Both the position numbers and the translations under genes were made by a program. From assembly GCA_963667595.2 (NCBI GenBank), contig CAXXWD010000009.1, positions 385,634 through 449,633 on the forward strand: a stretch of 64,000 nucleotides of DNA, written 5' to 3'. Source of the stretch: JAHJQZ01 sp963667595. Its GTDB lineage: Bacteria > Pseudomonadota > Alphaproteobacteria > Rhizobiales > Devosiaceae. Below are positions 17,700-26,648 of the stretch, in pieces. Numbering within the stretch: position 1 is the stretch's first letter; every line of letters begins with the position of its first letter. The notes under the pieces were generated by a model, which saw only the letters and a list, made by a program, of their open reading frames with translations, did no database searches and was not told the DNA's origin.

Positions 17700-17953
17700 C
17701 GCTATGCATCTTTCGTTGTGTGGCAAGCATATACTGCTTTTTTGCGGTACCTGACAATATCGCCGGCTCCGGCGTCCCAGATGTTGGTCAGCCGCGGGCA
17801 TATGCGCGCTTTCCGGATTTGGAATCTGCGAAGCGGTTCCCGCTTGTTTCACGGATTTCGCTTCGCTTTCGATTCCACGATTAGCATCGTGACCTTCCGG
17901 AAATGCTCCCGAATTTGCCGGTATGTTCATGGCTATCGGTCCTGTCACGGGCG

Positions 17954-19450
17954 TCAATTCGTCTGAACAAGGGTCCGATGCACCGCATCATGCCAGCCCT
18001 CGACACGCCGCTTGCGCAGTTCGGTGTCCCATTCCGGCTCGAAACGGGTGCCCGTTTCCGCATTCGTGGCGAACGAATCCGTTTCGCTCCAGAATCCCGA
18101 CTGCAATCCCGCCAGCCACGCCGCGCCAAGAGCCGTGGTTTCGAGGTCTTCCGGCCGTTCGATCGGTGCGCCGAGAACGTCGCTGAGCCGTTGCATCGTC
18201 CAGTCCGACGCCGTCATGCCGCCATCGACCCGAAGGATGGTTTCGCCCTTGTCGTTACCGCAATCCTTGTGCATCGCGTCGATGAGATCCCAGGTCTGGA
18301 AGCACACCGCCTCGAGTGCGGCGCGGGCAAGTTCGGAACGGCCGGTATTCCGGGTTAGGCCGAAGACGGCGCCGCGTGCGTTGGCATCCCACCAGGGGGC
18401 GCCGAGCCCGACGAAGGCAGGCACCATGTAGATGTCGATATCGGTGTCCGACCCCGCTGCCAGATCGCCGACTTCGCTGGCCGTCTCGATGATCTTGAGG
18501 GCATCCCTGAGCCATTGCACCACGGCACCGGCCATGAAAATGGAGCCTTCCAGCGCATAGGTCGTCTTGCCGCTCAGCCGATAGGCGATCGTCGAGATCA
18601 GACGGTTTTCCGACTGAACGCAGCGTTCGCCGGTGTTGATGAGCACGAAACACCCGGTGCCATAGGTGGATTTCACCATGCCCGGCTTGAAGCATTTTTG
18701 CCCGATGACGGCGGCTTGCTGATCCCCGGCGACGCCGCGAATGGGGATGGCGGCGCCGAAAACCTGAGGATCGGAAACGCCGAATTCGGCAGCGCAATCA
18801 AGAACTTCTGGCAAAACCGACATGGGCACCGACAGCGCCTGGCACAGGTCCTTGTCCCAATCTCCGGTGCGGATGTTGAAAAGCAGCGTCCGGCTGGCGT
18901 TGGTCGCGTCGGTAACGTGCCGGGCGCCGCCGGTCAGACGCCAGATCAGAAAACTGTCGATCGTGCCGAAGGCGATGCGCCCATCTGAGGCGCGCGCGCG
19001 TGCGCCCGGAATGGCATCGAGCAGCCATGCGAGCTTGGTGCCCGCGAAATAGGGATCGAGCAACATGCCGGTGCGCTCGCGCACCATCGGTTCGATCCCG
19101 GTTCTGCGCAATGCCTCGCACTGGCCGGCCGTCCGCCTGTCCTGCCAGACGATGGCGCGCCCGAGCGGTTTGCCGGTCTCCCGATCCCAGATCAGCGTCG
19201 TTTCGCGCTGGTTGGTGATGCCGATCCCGGCGATGTCATGAGCCGAAAGTCCGGCCTTGTCGATGGCGCTTTTGCAGCAGGAAACGACGCTTTCCCAGAT
19301 CTCTTCCGGATCGTGTTCCACCCAGCCGGGGGCGGGGAAATATTGCGTGAATTCCTGTTGGACGCTGGTGACGGGGGTCAGCCGGGAATCATAGATGATG
19401 GCGCGAGACGAAGTGGTGCCCTGGTCGATCGCCAGAATGTAATCGGGCAT
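17954..19450 (-). CDS. glpK: Glycerol kinase
   Basis: 498 residues, normal family length. It phosphorylates glycerol to sn-glycerol-3-phosphate with ATP. FGGY-kinase features: DYILAIDQGTTSSRAIIYD at residues 3-21, HDPEEIWESV near 55, GITNQRETTLIWDRETGKPL near 84, AIVWQDRRT near 105, GDQQAAVIGQKCFKPGMVKSTYGTG near 245, and LRVDGGMTASDWTMQ near 408. The start at 19450 is preceded by GGAGGAGAAACC; an upstream in-frame start would add eight residues. Glycerol-3-phosphate dehydrogenase is not nearby. Confidence 0.95.
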   Translation of the reverse strand: MPDYILAIDQGTTSSRAIIYDSRLTPVTSVQQEFTQYFPAPGWVEHDPEEIWESVVSCCKSAIDKAGLSAHDIAGIGITNQRETTLIWDRETGKPLGRAIVWQDRRTAGQCEALRRTGIEPMVRERTGMLLDPYFAGTKLAWLLDAIPGARARASDGRIAFGTIDSFLIWRLTGGARHVTDATNASRTLLFNIRTGDWDKDLCQALSVPMSVLPEVLDCAAEFGVSDPQVFGAAIPIRGVAGDQQAAVIGQKCFKPGMVKSTYGTGCFVLINTGERCVQSENRLISTIAYRLSGKTTYALEGSIFMAGAVVQWLRDALKIIETASEVGDLAAGSDTDIDIYMVPAFVGLGAPWWDANARGAVFGLTRNTGRSELARAALEAVCFQTWDLIDAMHKDCGNDKGETILRVDGGMTASDWTMQRLSDVLGAPIERPEDLETTALGAAWLAGLQSGFWSETDSFATNAETGTRFEPEWDTELRKRRVEGWHDAVHRTLVQTN

Positions 19451-20001
19451 GGTCGGTTTCTCCTCCTGGACCAAAACGATGATCGGGTGGACGCCATGCT
19501 GACTGGTGATAACGGACGGTGTGGACCGCGTCCGGCGGTTTCGATCCGGTCCGATGTTCTGCGAAGTTCAAGCTCCGGATGATGGAACAGGACGTCCTTG
19601 GCCGTTTTTGTCCGTTCGCATGCGAAGGCAAATGCGATCCCGGTGTCAGGATATGCCGTCGAAAACAGGTGACGGGGCCGGAAACCTGAGTTCTTCTCAA
19701 GAACGGACGGGGAGTGTTGGGCTTGCAACGCCTTGCGGACAAAGCACATTTCAGCCTCCTCACGCTGAGATGTCGTGTTCGCCGCTCGCTGTTGATGTCA
19801 CGATCCACTGTCATGAAATTCGGAATGACAGCTTGCTGCCGTAGCAGCACCCTCATGCTGTATTCCTTCTCCCCTCATTCGTATTTTTTCGGAAAATGAC
19901 GAAAAGGGCAATATCAAGTTTCGGTTTTGCGCGTCTCCTTGTTGTGACACATGGTAACGCTGGTGTGGTCCGAAACCGTCACGCGACGGGCATGCCGCCT
20001 T
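19451..20001. other. 551-bp intergenic region upstream of glpK
   Basis: Holds the glpK promoter region and the end of the ABC operon starting at 24402. No protein-coding gene is convincing: short frames here lack ribosome sites and family features. A hairpin-capable pair, GGCATGCCGC (19989-19998) and GCGGCAATGCC (20007-20017), overlaps the stop of the ATPase gene and may help end that transcript. Confidence 0.5.
19886..19905. promoter_or_regulatory. Candidate DeoR/GlpR-type operator
   Basis: Inverted half-sites TTTTCG (19886-19891) and CGAAAA (19900-19905) separated by 8 bp resemble the TTCG/CGAA half-sites bound by GlpR proteins. It lies 436 bp upstream of the glpK start, which is far for simple repression, so the call is weak. 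Confidence 0.25.
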
Positions 20002-21063
20002 TCACAGCGGCAATGCCTCCTGGGTGTCGGCGCAAAAGACGTGCAGCCTGTCGGGCTTGACGCACAGGGTGGCCGTCTCGCCGTTACGGATGTGCGGTCG
20101 ATCCCTGAGACCTGCCACGATGCTGGTTCCGGCGACATCAAGCGTGGTCAGGACCTCGGCGCCGGTCGGTTCGACGAGGCTGACGGCGCCGGTGACCGAG
20201 GGACCGGTATCGCCGATGAACATGTCTTCCGGCCGCATGCCGAGAAGAACCGCGCGTCCCGGTTTCAGCCGGTTTGCCAGCGGGAACAGGGCGCCGTCTG
20301 CCAAGGCCACATGCGTGTCGTTGGCCACCGTCGCGGGCAGGATGTTCATGGCCGGCGAGCCGATGAATGTGGCGACAAACAGGTTGGCGGGATGGTCGTA
20401 AAGCTCGAGCGGCGAGCCGATCTGGGAAATGTAGCCGCCGTTCATGACGATGATCTTGTCGGCCATGGTCATGGCTTCGATCTGATCGTGGGTGACGTAG
20501 ACGGTCGTCGTTTCGAGCCTTTGATGCAGTGTTTTGATTTCGGCACGCATCTGCACGCGCAATTTGGCGTCGAGATTGGACAGCGGTTCATCGAACAGGA
20601 AAACCGCCGGATCGCGCACGATGGCCCGTCCCATGGCGACGCGCTGACGCTGGCCACCGGACAACTGCCCCGGATAGCGGTCGAGCAGGTCGCCGAGCCC
20701 GAGGATCCCCGCCGCTTCGGCCACCTTCCTGGCGATGACGTCCTTGGGCTGCTTGTTGAGAAAAAGCGGAAAGCCCATGTTTTTCTCGACCGTCATATGC
20801 GGATAAAGCGCATAGGACTGGAACACCATGGCGATGTTGCGTTCCTTGGACTTGAGATCGTTGACCACCTTGTTATCGATGGCGATCTCGCCGGCGGTGA
20901 TGTCTTCCAGCCCGGCCAGCATGCGCAAAAGCGTCGATTTTCCGCAGCCGGACGGCCCGACCAGCACGGCGAACTCGCCGTTCGAAATGCCGAAGTCGAG
21001 GCTATGAATGACCCTCAGGGCACCGAAGTCCTTGACGACGGACGTGAATTTGACTTGCGCCAT
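20002..21063 (-). CDS. Sugar ABC transporter ATP-binding protein, UgpC/MalK type
   Basis: 353 residues starting at ATG 21063 (MAQVKFTSVVKDFGALRV). Walker A GPSGCGKST near residue 37, FQSYALYPHMTVEKNMGF, signature LSGGQRQRVAMGRAIVRDP near 134, Walker B FLFDEPLSNLDAKL near 156, switch YVTHDQIEAMTMADK near 190. The C-terminal TOBE-like region includes LLGMRPEDMF near 280. It is the last gene of the minus-strand operon binding protein, permease, permease, ATPase (24402-20002). A GC-rich hairpin lies in the 128-bp gap before it. Confidence 0.92.
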   Translation of the reverse strand: MAQVKFTSVVKDFGALRVIHSLDFGISNGEFAVLVGPSGCGKSTLLRMLAGLEDITAGEIAIDNKVVNDLKSKERNIAMVFQSYALYPHMTVEKNMGFPLFLNKQPKDVIARKVAEAAGILGLGDLLDRYPGQLSGGQRQRVAMGRAIVRDPAVFLFDEPLSNLDAKLRVQMRAEIKTLHQRLETTTVYVTHDQIEAMTMADKIIVMNGGYISQIGSPLELYDHPANLFVATFIGSPAMNILPATVANDTHVALADGALFPLANRLKPGRAVLLGMRPEDMFIGDTGPSVTGAVSLVEPTGAEVLTTLDVAGTSIVAGLRDRPHIRNGETATLCVKPDRLHVFCADTQEALPL

Positions 21064-21144
21064 GGATAGTCTCCACTTTCGACCGGGACCGCGACCAACG
21101 CCATTCACCTCGGCGGCGCGCAAACCCATGTCCTGTTGGTGTTG

Positions 21145-21183
21145 GGCGGGGCGGTCGGACAACCCGGTCCGCGCCGCCCCGCC
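21145..21183 (-). promoter_or_regulatory. Intercistronic GC-rich hairpin between permease and ATPase genes
   Basis: GGCGGGGCGG (21145-21154) pairs with CCGCCCCGCC (21174-21183), a perfect 10-bp GC stem just after the permease stop. It may stabilise the upstream mRNA or cause partial termination. No T-run follows in the minus direction. Confidence 0.5.
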
Positions 21184-21191
21184 GAAAGGTG

Positions 21192-22022
21192 TCAGCCCTT
21201 GACCGCGCCGGCCAGAAATCCGCTCATGACGCGCCGTTGCGTCAAAAGGAAAAGCAGGATGATTGGCACGCAGGTCAGCGTCGCCAGCGCCATGGTCGCC
21301 TGAAAGTCGATCCCGTATTCGGTGTTGAGCGACAAGAGCGCCACCGGCAGGGTGTAGTTTTCCGGGCCGGTGGAAATGATCAGCACCTGCAGCCATTGTT
21401 TCCAGTTGAGCAGGGCGGCGATCAGGCCCGCCGTCATGAAGACGGGCGCCGCGATCGGCATGATGACATAGCGGAAGGCCTGGAATTCGCTGGCACCGTC
21501 GACGATCGAGGCGTTGATCAATTCGCCCGGAATGGTGCGGAAAAACTGCACGAAGATGAAAAAGACCAGCGGGATGATGGCGATCGACAGGATAATGCCG
21601 GTGTAGGTGCCTAAGAGCCCCAGATAATACATGACGAAATAGAGCGGAATGACCAGCAGCATGTTGGGATACATGATCGTCAGGAAGAACGAGGCCTGAA
21701 TGGTCGGAAAGAGCGGCAGCTTGGGCGCGCGATAAAGGGCATAGGCGCCGAGCGCCATGACGAGGACGCCGACCACGGTCGCGCCGAGCGTGATCCACAG
21801 CGAGTTCATGACATAGCTCGAAAGCGGCAGGCCGCCGAGACGCAGGATCTTGGTATAGGCGGTCAGGCGCCACTCCTCCGGCCACAAGGCCAGCGGGTTG
21901 GACAACACCGCTTCCTGCGTCCGGAACGAGGAGATCACCATCCAGTAGAACGGATAGATGAAAAACAGCGAGACAAGGCTTGCCGCACCATATGCGGCCA
22001 GCTTCAAAAGGAAGCGTTTCAT
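21192..22022 (-). CDS. Sugar ABC transporter permease, MalG/UgpE type
   Basis: 276 residues starting at ATG 22022 (MKRFLLKLAAYGAASLVSLF), which overlaps the upstream permease stop by 4 bp. Six membrane spans, the first at residues 10-30. The EAA loop is LINASIVDGASEFQAFRYVIMPIAAP near residue 172. The last span ends close to the C-terminal AGAVKG. It forms the importer pore with the product of 22019-22957. Confidence 0.9.
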   Translation of the reverse strand: MKRFLLKLAAYGAASLVSLFFIYPFYWMVISSFRTQEAVLSNPLALWPEEWRLTAYTKILRLGGLPLSSYVMNSLWITLGATVVGVLVMALGAYALYRAPKLPLFPTIQASFFLTIMYPNMLLVIPLYFVMYYLGLLGTYTGIILSIAIIPLVFFIFVQFFRTIPGELINASIVDGASEFQAFRYVIMPIAAPVFMTAGLIAALLNWKQWLQVLIISTGPENYTLPVALLSLNTEYGIDFQATMALATLTCVPIILLFLLTQRRVMSGFLAGAVKG

Positions 22023-22957
22023 CGGTAATCGCTCCTGTTGATGAAGTGGAAGACGCCGAAGGTTAAAAGCGCGACGGCGATAAAAAGCACGGTCGCCATG
22101 GCGGTCGCCTGGCCGTATTGCGCGCTGTCGAAACGCGTGTAGGCGTAATAGGAAACAAAATTCGTCGCGAAGTTCGGGCCGCCCTTGCTCATGATCATCA
22201 CCACGGTGAAGGTCTTGAGAAATTCGATCAGCGCATAGACCGTGTTGACCACGATCGCCGGCCGAAGCTGCGGGATGATCACATAGCGGAAGTTCTGCCA
22301 GCGCGACGCCCCGTCGATTTGCGCCGATTCCGAAAGGCTCTTGTCGAGCAGTTGGAAATTGGTGAGGAAAATCAGAGTGTAAAGGCCGACGTGATGCCAG
22401 AGTTCCGCGATGACGAGCGTGAAGAACGCCGTCACCGGCGTGGTGATTCCGGCAAAAGGCGGCAGGCCGAGATCCAGGAGCACGGCGTTTACGACGCCGA
22501 AATCCTGGTTGAACATCCATTTCCACACGATGTAGCCGGCGACTTCCGGGGTGATGACCGGCATGAAGACGGCGAGTTTGAAGAAGGTTCCGCCATGCGT
22601 GATGATCGGGTTGCTGAGCAAAAGCGCCAGCGCCAGAGCCATCGCCACGTTCAGGACCACCGCGACAATGGTGTAAACAAGCGTCAGCCACAATGAGTTG
22701 AGAAACATCGCGTCGGTCAGGATGGTGCGGAAATTGTCGAGACCCACAAAGACCGGTTTGTCGCTGAGCGCCGTGTAGGATTCGGTAAAGGCGAGATAGA
22801 TGCTTTGCGCGATCGGCCAGATGCCGAACAGGATGGATAAAAGCGCGAAAGGCAGAATGAAAAGATAAAGGACGCTGTGTCCACGGGCGAGCCGCATCCG
22901 CATTCGCAGCGTGTCGCCGAACGTGACCGCAAGCGGCGGTTCAATCGCTGATTGCAT
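22019..22957 (-). CDS. Sugar ABC transporter permease, MalF/UgpA type
   Basis: 312 residues if started at ATG 22957, behind AGGAAAC; a GTG at 22969 four codons earlier is an alternative. Six spans, the first about residues 28-48 (SVLYLFILPFALLSILFGI). The EAA loop reads LSESAQIDGASRWQNFRYVIIPQLRP near residue 205. Stop/start overlap with the downstream permease shows coupling. A 146-bp gap with two hairpin-forming sequences separates it from the binding-protein gene upstream. Confidence 0.9.
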   Translation of the reverse strand: MQSAIEPPLAVTFGDTLRMRMRLARGHSVLYLFILPFALLSILFGIWPIAQSIYLAFTESYTALSDKPVFVGLDNFRTILTDAMFLNSLWLTLVYTIVAVVLNVAMALALALLLSNPIITHGGTFFKLAVFMPVITPEVAGYIVWKWMFNQDFGVVNAVLLDLGLPPFAGITTPVTAFFTLVIAELWHHVGLYTLIFLTNFQLLDKSLSESAQIDGASRWQNFRYVIIPQLRPAIVVNTVYALIEFLKTFTVVMIMSKGGPNFATNFVSYYAYTRFDSAQYGQATAMATVLFIAVALLTFGVFHFINRSDYR

Positions 22958-23014
22958 GTTTCCTGGCACTCCCGTTTCTTCCAGCTCTCATCACGCACGC
23001 CACGGCCGAAACAC

Positions 23015-23093
23015 GCCGGGGCCTTGCGGGCCCCGGCATCCCGTCGCCGGCCTCCACCATGCGATCGTTTCGGATGGGGAGGTCATGGTGGAG
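23015..23093 (-). promoter_or_regulatory. Two hairpins after the binding-protein gene
   Basis: GCCGGGGCC (23015-23023) pairs with GGCCCCGGC (23029-23037), and CTCCACCAT (23052-23060) pairs with ATGGTGGAG (23085-23093). Both sit in the 146-bp gap just after the solute-binding-protein stop. In such operons, stem-loops here usually raise binding-protein mRNA over permease mRNA; that role is inferred. Confidence 0.5.
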
Positions 23094-23103
23094 ACCGCTT
23101 CGG

Positions 23104-24402
23104 TTACTTCTTGAGTTCGGCGTCGGCCTTGGCCTGGAGCTTGGCCGCGGTTTCGGCGAACCAGGCCGCCCAGTCTGCCGGCGGATTGGCGATCGCGCCA
23201 CTCAGTTCGACGTAGTAATCGTCGACCAGCGCCGGATACCAAGCATAGCTTGATGCCATGAAATCGTCGGTCTGCATCGGGTACTTGCCGTTGACGAAAT
23301 TGACGAGGCTCGGCGTGACCCCGGACGTGTCGAGATCGCTGCGGACGATGCCGCCCATGCGTTCGAGCGAATCCTGTTGCTGTTGTTTGCCGACGATGCT
23401 GGCGACGAATTCCTTGGCCAGATCGACGTTCTTGCCGTTGCACGGAACCGACATGCCGCGAACCGTACCGACGAGCATGGCGCCGTCGACGCCCGCATCG
23501 AAGCTCGGCAGCGGCCCGACGACGTAATCGCCCATAAGGGCTTCCTTGTCCCACTTGCCGACATTCCAGTTGCCGACACGGAAAAAGCCGACGCGTCCGC
23601 CTTCGATGAGCTGATACATGTCGGTGAAAGTGTGGTTGATCGTGTCCGGGGCGACCAGCTTGTAGTCGGTGTAGACCTTCAGATATTCCGCGGTCGGCAG
23701 GGAAACGGCGGGATCGGCAATGGTGATCTGGCCGTTTTCGTCCATCAGATCGTGCGGCGCGCGGTTGCCGCCCATGGCGAACAGCTTGGTGCCGGCGCCA
23801 ATCAGCGAGCCGGACCCACCGCCCTGCAGCGCAAAGCCATAGGTGTCGTCCTGCCCGTTGCCGTCCGGGTCCTCGTTCTGGAAACGCTCCGCGATGCGCA
23901 GCATTTCGGGCCAGGTTCTGGGATAGTCCTCGCCGAGCTTTTCAAGCCAGCTCTTGCGGGCGCCCCAGGCGGTGATGACGCGCTGGAACGGCATCATGAC
24001 GACGTGTCCGTCATAGGTGCCGGCGGTCAGGTCGCCGTCGGTGATGAAGGACCGGTCGTCCTCGGGCAAGCCGTTAACGAGGTCCGACAGATCGCAAAGC
24101 TTGCCGGTCGATTGCTGAACCGTCGCCAGGCGATTGTTGTCGTTGAACAGAATGTCGGGACCGGTTTTGGTGTTGACCGCCGCAATCGATTTTGAAAACC
24201 ACTGTTCCGTCGGCATGGTGACCGACCGCACGGTGACGTCGGGATGGGTTTTCTGGAACTCCGTCGCCATGGCATCGATCAGCGCCAGGCCGTCATCACC
24301 CTTGTCGTGCCAGATCACCAGCTCGGTGGCTCCGACCCAGCTCGTGGACATCAGCAAAGCCGCCACAAGCGCGAGCCCGGATTGAATATGCATTTTTCTC
24401 AT
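23104..24402 (-). CDS. Extracellular solute-binding protein, family 1
   Basis: 432 residues. The ATG at 24402 follows GGGAGGAAACG. Signal peptide: MRKMHIQSG, hydrophobic stretch, and probable cleavage near VGA-TEL (residue 25). The mature N-terminus TELVIWHDKGDDGLALIDAMATEF is typical of the maltose-type binding class. It is the first gene of the minus-strand operon and is divergent from the LacI gene at 24555. Because that LacI operon ends with a GH88 unsaturated glucuronyl hydrolase, the ligand is probably an unsaturated uronyl oligosaccharide. That is context-based inference. Confidence 0.9.
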   Translation of the reverse strand: MRKMHIQSGLALVAALLMSTSWVGATELVIWHDKGDDGLALIDAMATEFQKTHPDVTVRSVTMPTEQWFSKSIAAVNTKTGPDILFNDNNRLATVQQSTGKLCDLSDLVNGLPEDDRSFITDGDLTAGTYDGHVVMMPFQRVITAWGARKSWLEKLGEDYPRTWPEMLRIAERFQNEDPDGNGQDDTYGFALQGGGSGSLIGAGTKLFAMGGNRAPHDLMDENGQITIADPAVSLPTAEYLKVYTDYKLVAPDTINHTFTDMYQLIEGGRVGFFRVGNWNVGKWDKEALMGDYVVGPLPSFDAGVDGAMLVGTVRGMSVPCNGKNVDLAKEFVASIVGKQQQQDSLERMGGIVRSDLDTSGVTPSLVNFVNGKYPMQTDDFMASSYAWYPALVDDYYVELSGAIANPPADWAAWFAETAAKLQAKADAELKK

Positions 24403-24487
24403 CGTTTCCTCCCAAAGGGATCAGCCCGCATTTTTGCGGTCCTGCCAAGCAATGAATGGCAAAAGATGATTGCGAAGTCAACTCAAA

Positions 24488-24524
24488 TTGCGTATATAAC
24501 GAAACACAGCGTTAGTTTACGCAA
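24488..24524. promoter_or_regulatory. Dyad operator between divergent ABC and LacI operons
   Basis: Two nested inverted pairs: TTGCGTA (24488-24494) with TACGCAA (24518-24524), and TAACG (24497-24501) with CGTTA (24510-24514). The element lies centrally in the 152-bp gap between the binding-protein start (24402) and the LacI start (24555). It is a strong candidate for binding by the LacI protein, controlling both directions. Confidence 0.65.
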
Positions 24525-24554
24525 CAAACGACACGAAGCAACGGGAGCGATGGC

Positions 24555-25619
24555 ATGAGCGCACACTCAAAGGATGCCGCTGGCGAGACGCCGAGCGTCA
24601 ACATGCGCGATATTGCGAAAGCGGCTGGCGTTTCCGTTTCCACGGTCTCCCGGGCCTTGCGCCAGTCGAAGGGCGTCAGCGATCAGGTGCAGCGCGAAAT
24701 CTCGGATATCGCCGCCAGCATGGGCTATGACGGGCCGAGTTCGGCCCTGGCGAAGCTGGCGACCAAGATCTACATCCTGTTTCCCATCGATTTTTCATCG
24801 ACCGACGCCGGTGGCTTCTATCAGGAGATCATCACCGCGCTCGAAGAGGAGTTCGATAACGAGGGCGTTCCGGTCGAGGTGGTGTTTCTCGAACACGGCG
24901 CGGACAATGCCGAGCGCATCAGGACGCTGAGCGAGCGGCATGAAAAGACCGGATTCGTGCTCATCGGCGTCGACGATCCGAGAATTCTCGAAATCGCCGG
25001 CGATCTGCCGCCGATCCTTCTGGCCAACCAGACGGATCCGCAAATGCGCGTCGATTCCATTACGCCGGCCAATCAGCAGGGCGGCTATCTGGCGACGCGG
25101 CACCTGCTCGATCTCGGTCACCGGCGCATTCTGCACCTCACGTCATTGCGGCGGTCGACCATTCGCGACCGGATGATCGGATATCGTGCCGCGCTTGCCG
25201 ATTTTGGCTGCGATTTCGATCCCGATCTCGTGCTCGACGTGGAAAACATGCACGCCCCCGATGGCGCCGTGGCCATTGCCAAAGTGCTGGAAGAGGGGAA
25301 ACTCGATTTTACCGCCATTTTTTGCGCCAACGACCTGCTCGCCGCCGGCACGATTTCGGCGCTTTTGCGGGCCGGACGTAAAGTACCGGATGATTGCGCG
25401 GTCGTCGGCTTCGACAACACGCGCATTACCGCCCGCTACAAGCCGGGCCTGACGACGATGGCCGTCGATCTCAGCGAACTCGGCCATTATGGCGCCCGGC
25501 GACTTCTTGAGCGCATGCAGAACCCAAACATGGCGTCCTTGACGATGCTCGTCGGCTGCCAGCTCATCCAGCGGGAATCGACCGGCGCCCGGATTATCCG
25601 AGAGGGAACCAGCAAATGA
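24555..25619 (+). CDS. LacI-family transcriptional regulator
   Basis: 354 residues. After about 17 leader residues comes MRDIAKAAGVSVSTVSRALRQS (helix-turn-helix, about residues 17-38) and VQREISDIAASMGYDG, the hinge region. The effector domain shows SITPANQQGGYLATRHLLDLGHRRILHL near residue 160 and VGFDNTRITARYKPGLTTMAV near residue 285. The start was kept at 24555 (ACGGGAGCG ribosome site); an internal ATG at the MRDIAKA position would also give a complete domain. Its stop overlaps the next gene (ATGA, 25616), so it is co-translated with the uncharacterised protein. Confidence 0.9.
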   Translation: MSAHSKDAAGETPSVNMRDIAKAAGVSVSTVSRALRQSKGVSDQVQREISDIAASMGYDGPSSALAKLATKIYILFPIDFSSTDAGGFYQEIITALEEEFDNEGVPVEVVFLEHGADNAERIRTLSERHEKTGFVLIGVDDPRILEIAGDLPPILLANQTDPQMRVDSITPANQQGGYLATRHLLDLGHRRILHLTSLRRSTIRDRMIGYRAALADFGCDFDPDLVLDVENMHAPDGAVAIAKVLEEGKLDFTAIFCANDLLAAGTISALLRAGRKVPDDCAVVGFDNTRITARYKPGLTTMAVDLSELGHYGARRLLERMQNPNMASLTMLVGCQLIQRESTGARIIREGTSK

Positions 25620-26608
25620 TCGATATCAGCGATCTCATCGATGCCGCATACCAAACGGTCAAACAGGCCGAGATCGAACCGGGCCATTACTGTCGCCATG
25701 TCGGCGCCCTGGCTGCCGATCGCCACGACAACCCCTATGGGTGCGCCGATGCCGCCAATATCCTTTATACGATCAACGCCTTTCCCCGGGACGGCGAAAT
25801 GCGTGAGGCTTTTGTCGATGCCCTGAACGGGTTGCAACAGGAAGACGGGCTCTGGCGCGAAGCCACCCATCACCCGATCCATACCACCGCCCATTGCATC
25901 GCCGCCCTGGAGCTTTTCGACGCCGGCCCCGCCCGTCCGCTTATGGCCTTGGCCGATTTGCGCGATCCTATACGCATGGAAGCTTTCCTCGACGCGCTGC
26001 CATGGCGTGAAAACCCCTGGCGGGCCTCGCATCAGGGCGCCGGGCTCCACACGGCGCTGACCCTCTCCGGCGACGCAACAAAAGCGTGGCGCGAAGCCTA
26101 TGTTGCGTGGTTTGCGCAACAAGCCGATCCCGAAACGGGATTCTGGCGGCGCGGATATATCGATCCGGTGGAACACGAGGGCACCCGCACGATTTTTCCG
26201 CATCTGGCCGGTTCGTTTCACTATCTGTTCGCCATGCAATACGAACGGGCGCCGCTGGTCTATCCCGACAAGGTGATCGATTCCTGCCTGGCCCTTCAGG
26301 CCGAAGATGTGTTTCCGCTCGGCCGGACCATCGGATTTGCCGAGATCGATTGGGTTTATTGTCTCAATCGGGCCAGCCGGCAAACCGCGCATCGTTTCGA
26401 TGAACGCACCGCGGCGCTGACATCGTTTGCCGAAAAATACGCCGATTATCTCAGGGCCGTCATGACAAAACGCGACCCGGCCACGAAGGACCTGCACCTG
26501 TTGTTCGGGGTGCTGTGCGCGCTTGCCGAATTGCAGATGGCCCTGCCGGGTTTCATCCGGACCGAAAAACCGCTTCGCCTCGTTCTGGACCGCCGGCCTT
26601 TCATCTGA
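25616..26608 (+). CDS. Unassigned 330-aa helix-rich protein in a uronide operon
   Basis: Family not recognised. No signal peptide or membrane span. The sequence is a chain of amphipathic helices with aromatic and acidic turns (GCADAANILYTINAFP, HHPIHTTAHCIAALELF, NPWRASHQGAG, FPHLAGSFHYLFAMQYE), suggesting an alpha/alpha-toroid of the kind shared by terpenoid-cyclase-like and many glycosidase or lyase proteins. Its start overlaps the LacI stop and the GH88 gene follows after 40 bp. A role in handling the same uronide is likely, as an enzyme or an epimerase-like protein. No catalytic residue can be named. Confidence 0.75.
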   Translation: MIDISDLIDAAYQTVKQAEIEPGHYCRHVGALAADRHDNPYGCADAANILYTINAFPRDGEMREAFVDALNGLQQEDGLWREATHHPIHTTAHCIAALELFDAGPARPLMALADLRDPIRMEAFLDALPWRENPWRASHQGAGLHTALTLSGDATKAWREAYVAWFAQQADPETGFWRRGYIDPVEHEGTRTIFPHLAGSFHYLFAMQYERAPLVYPDKVIDSCLALQAEDVFPLGRTIGFAEIDWVYCLNRASRQTAHRFDERTAALTSFAEKYADYLRAVMTKRDPATKDLHLLFGVLCALAELQMALPGFIRTEKPLRLVLDRRPFI

Positions 26609-26648
26609 CCCGGCATACGCCGACCTTCCCATCACGTAAGGACTGATC

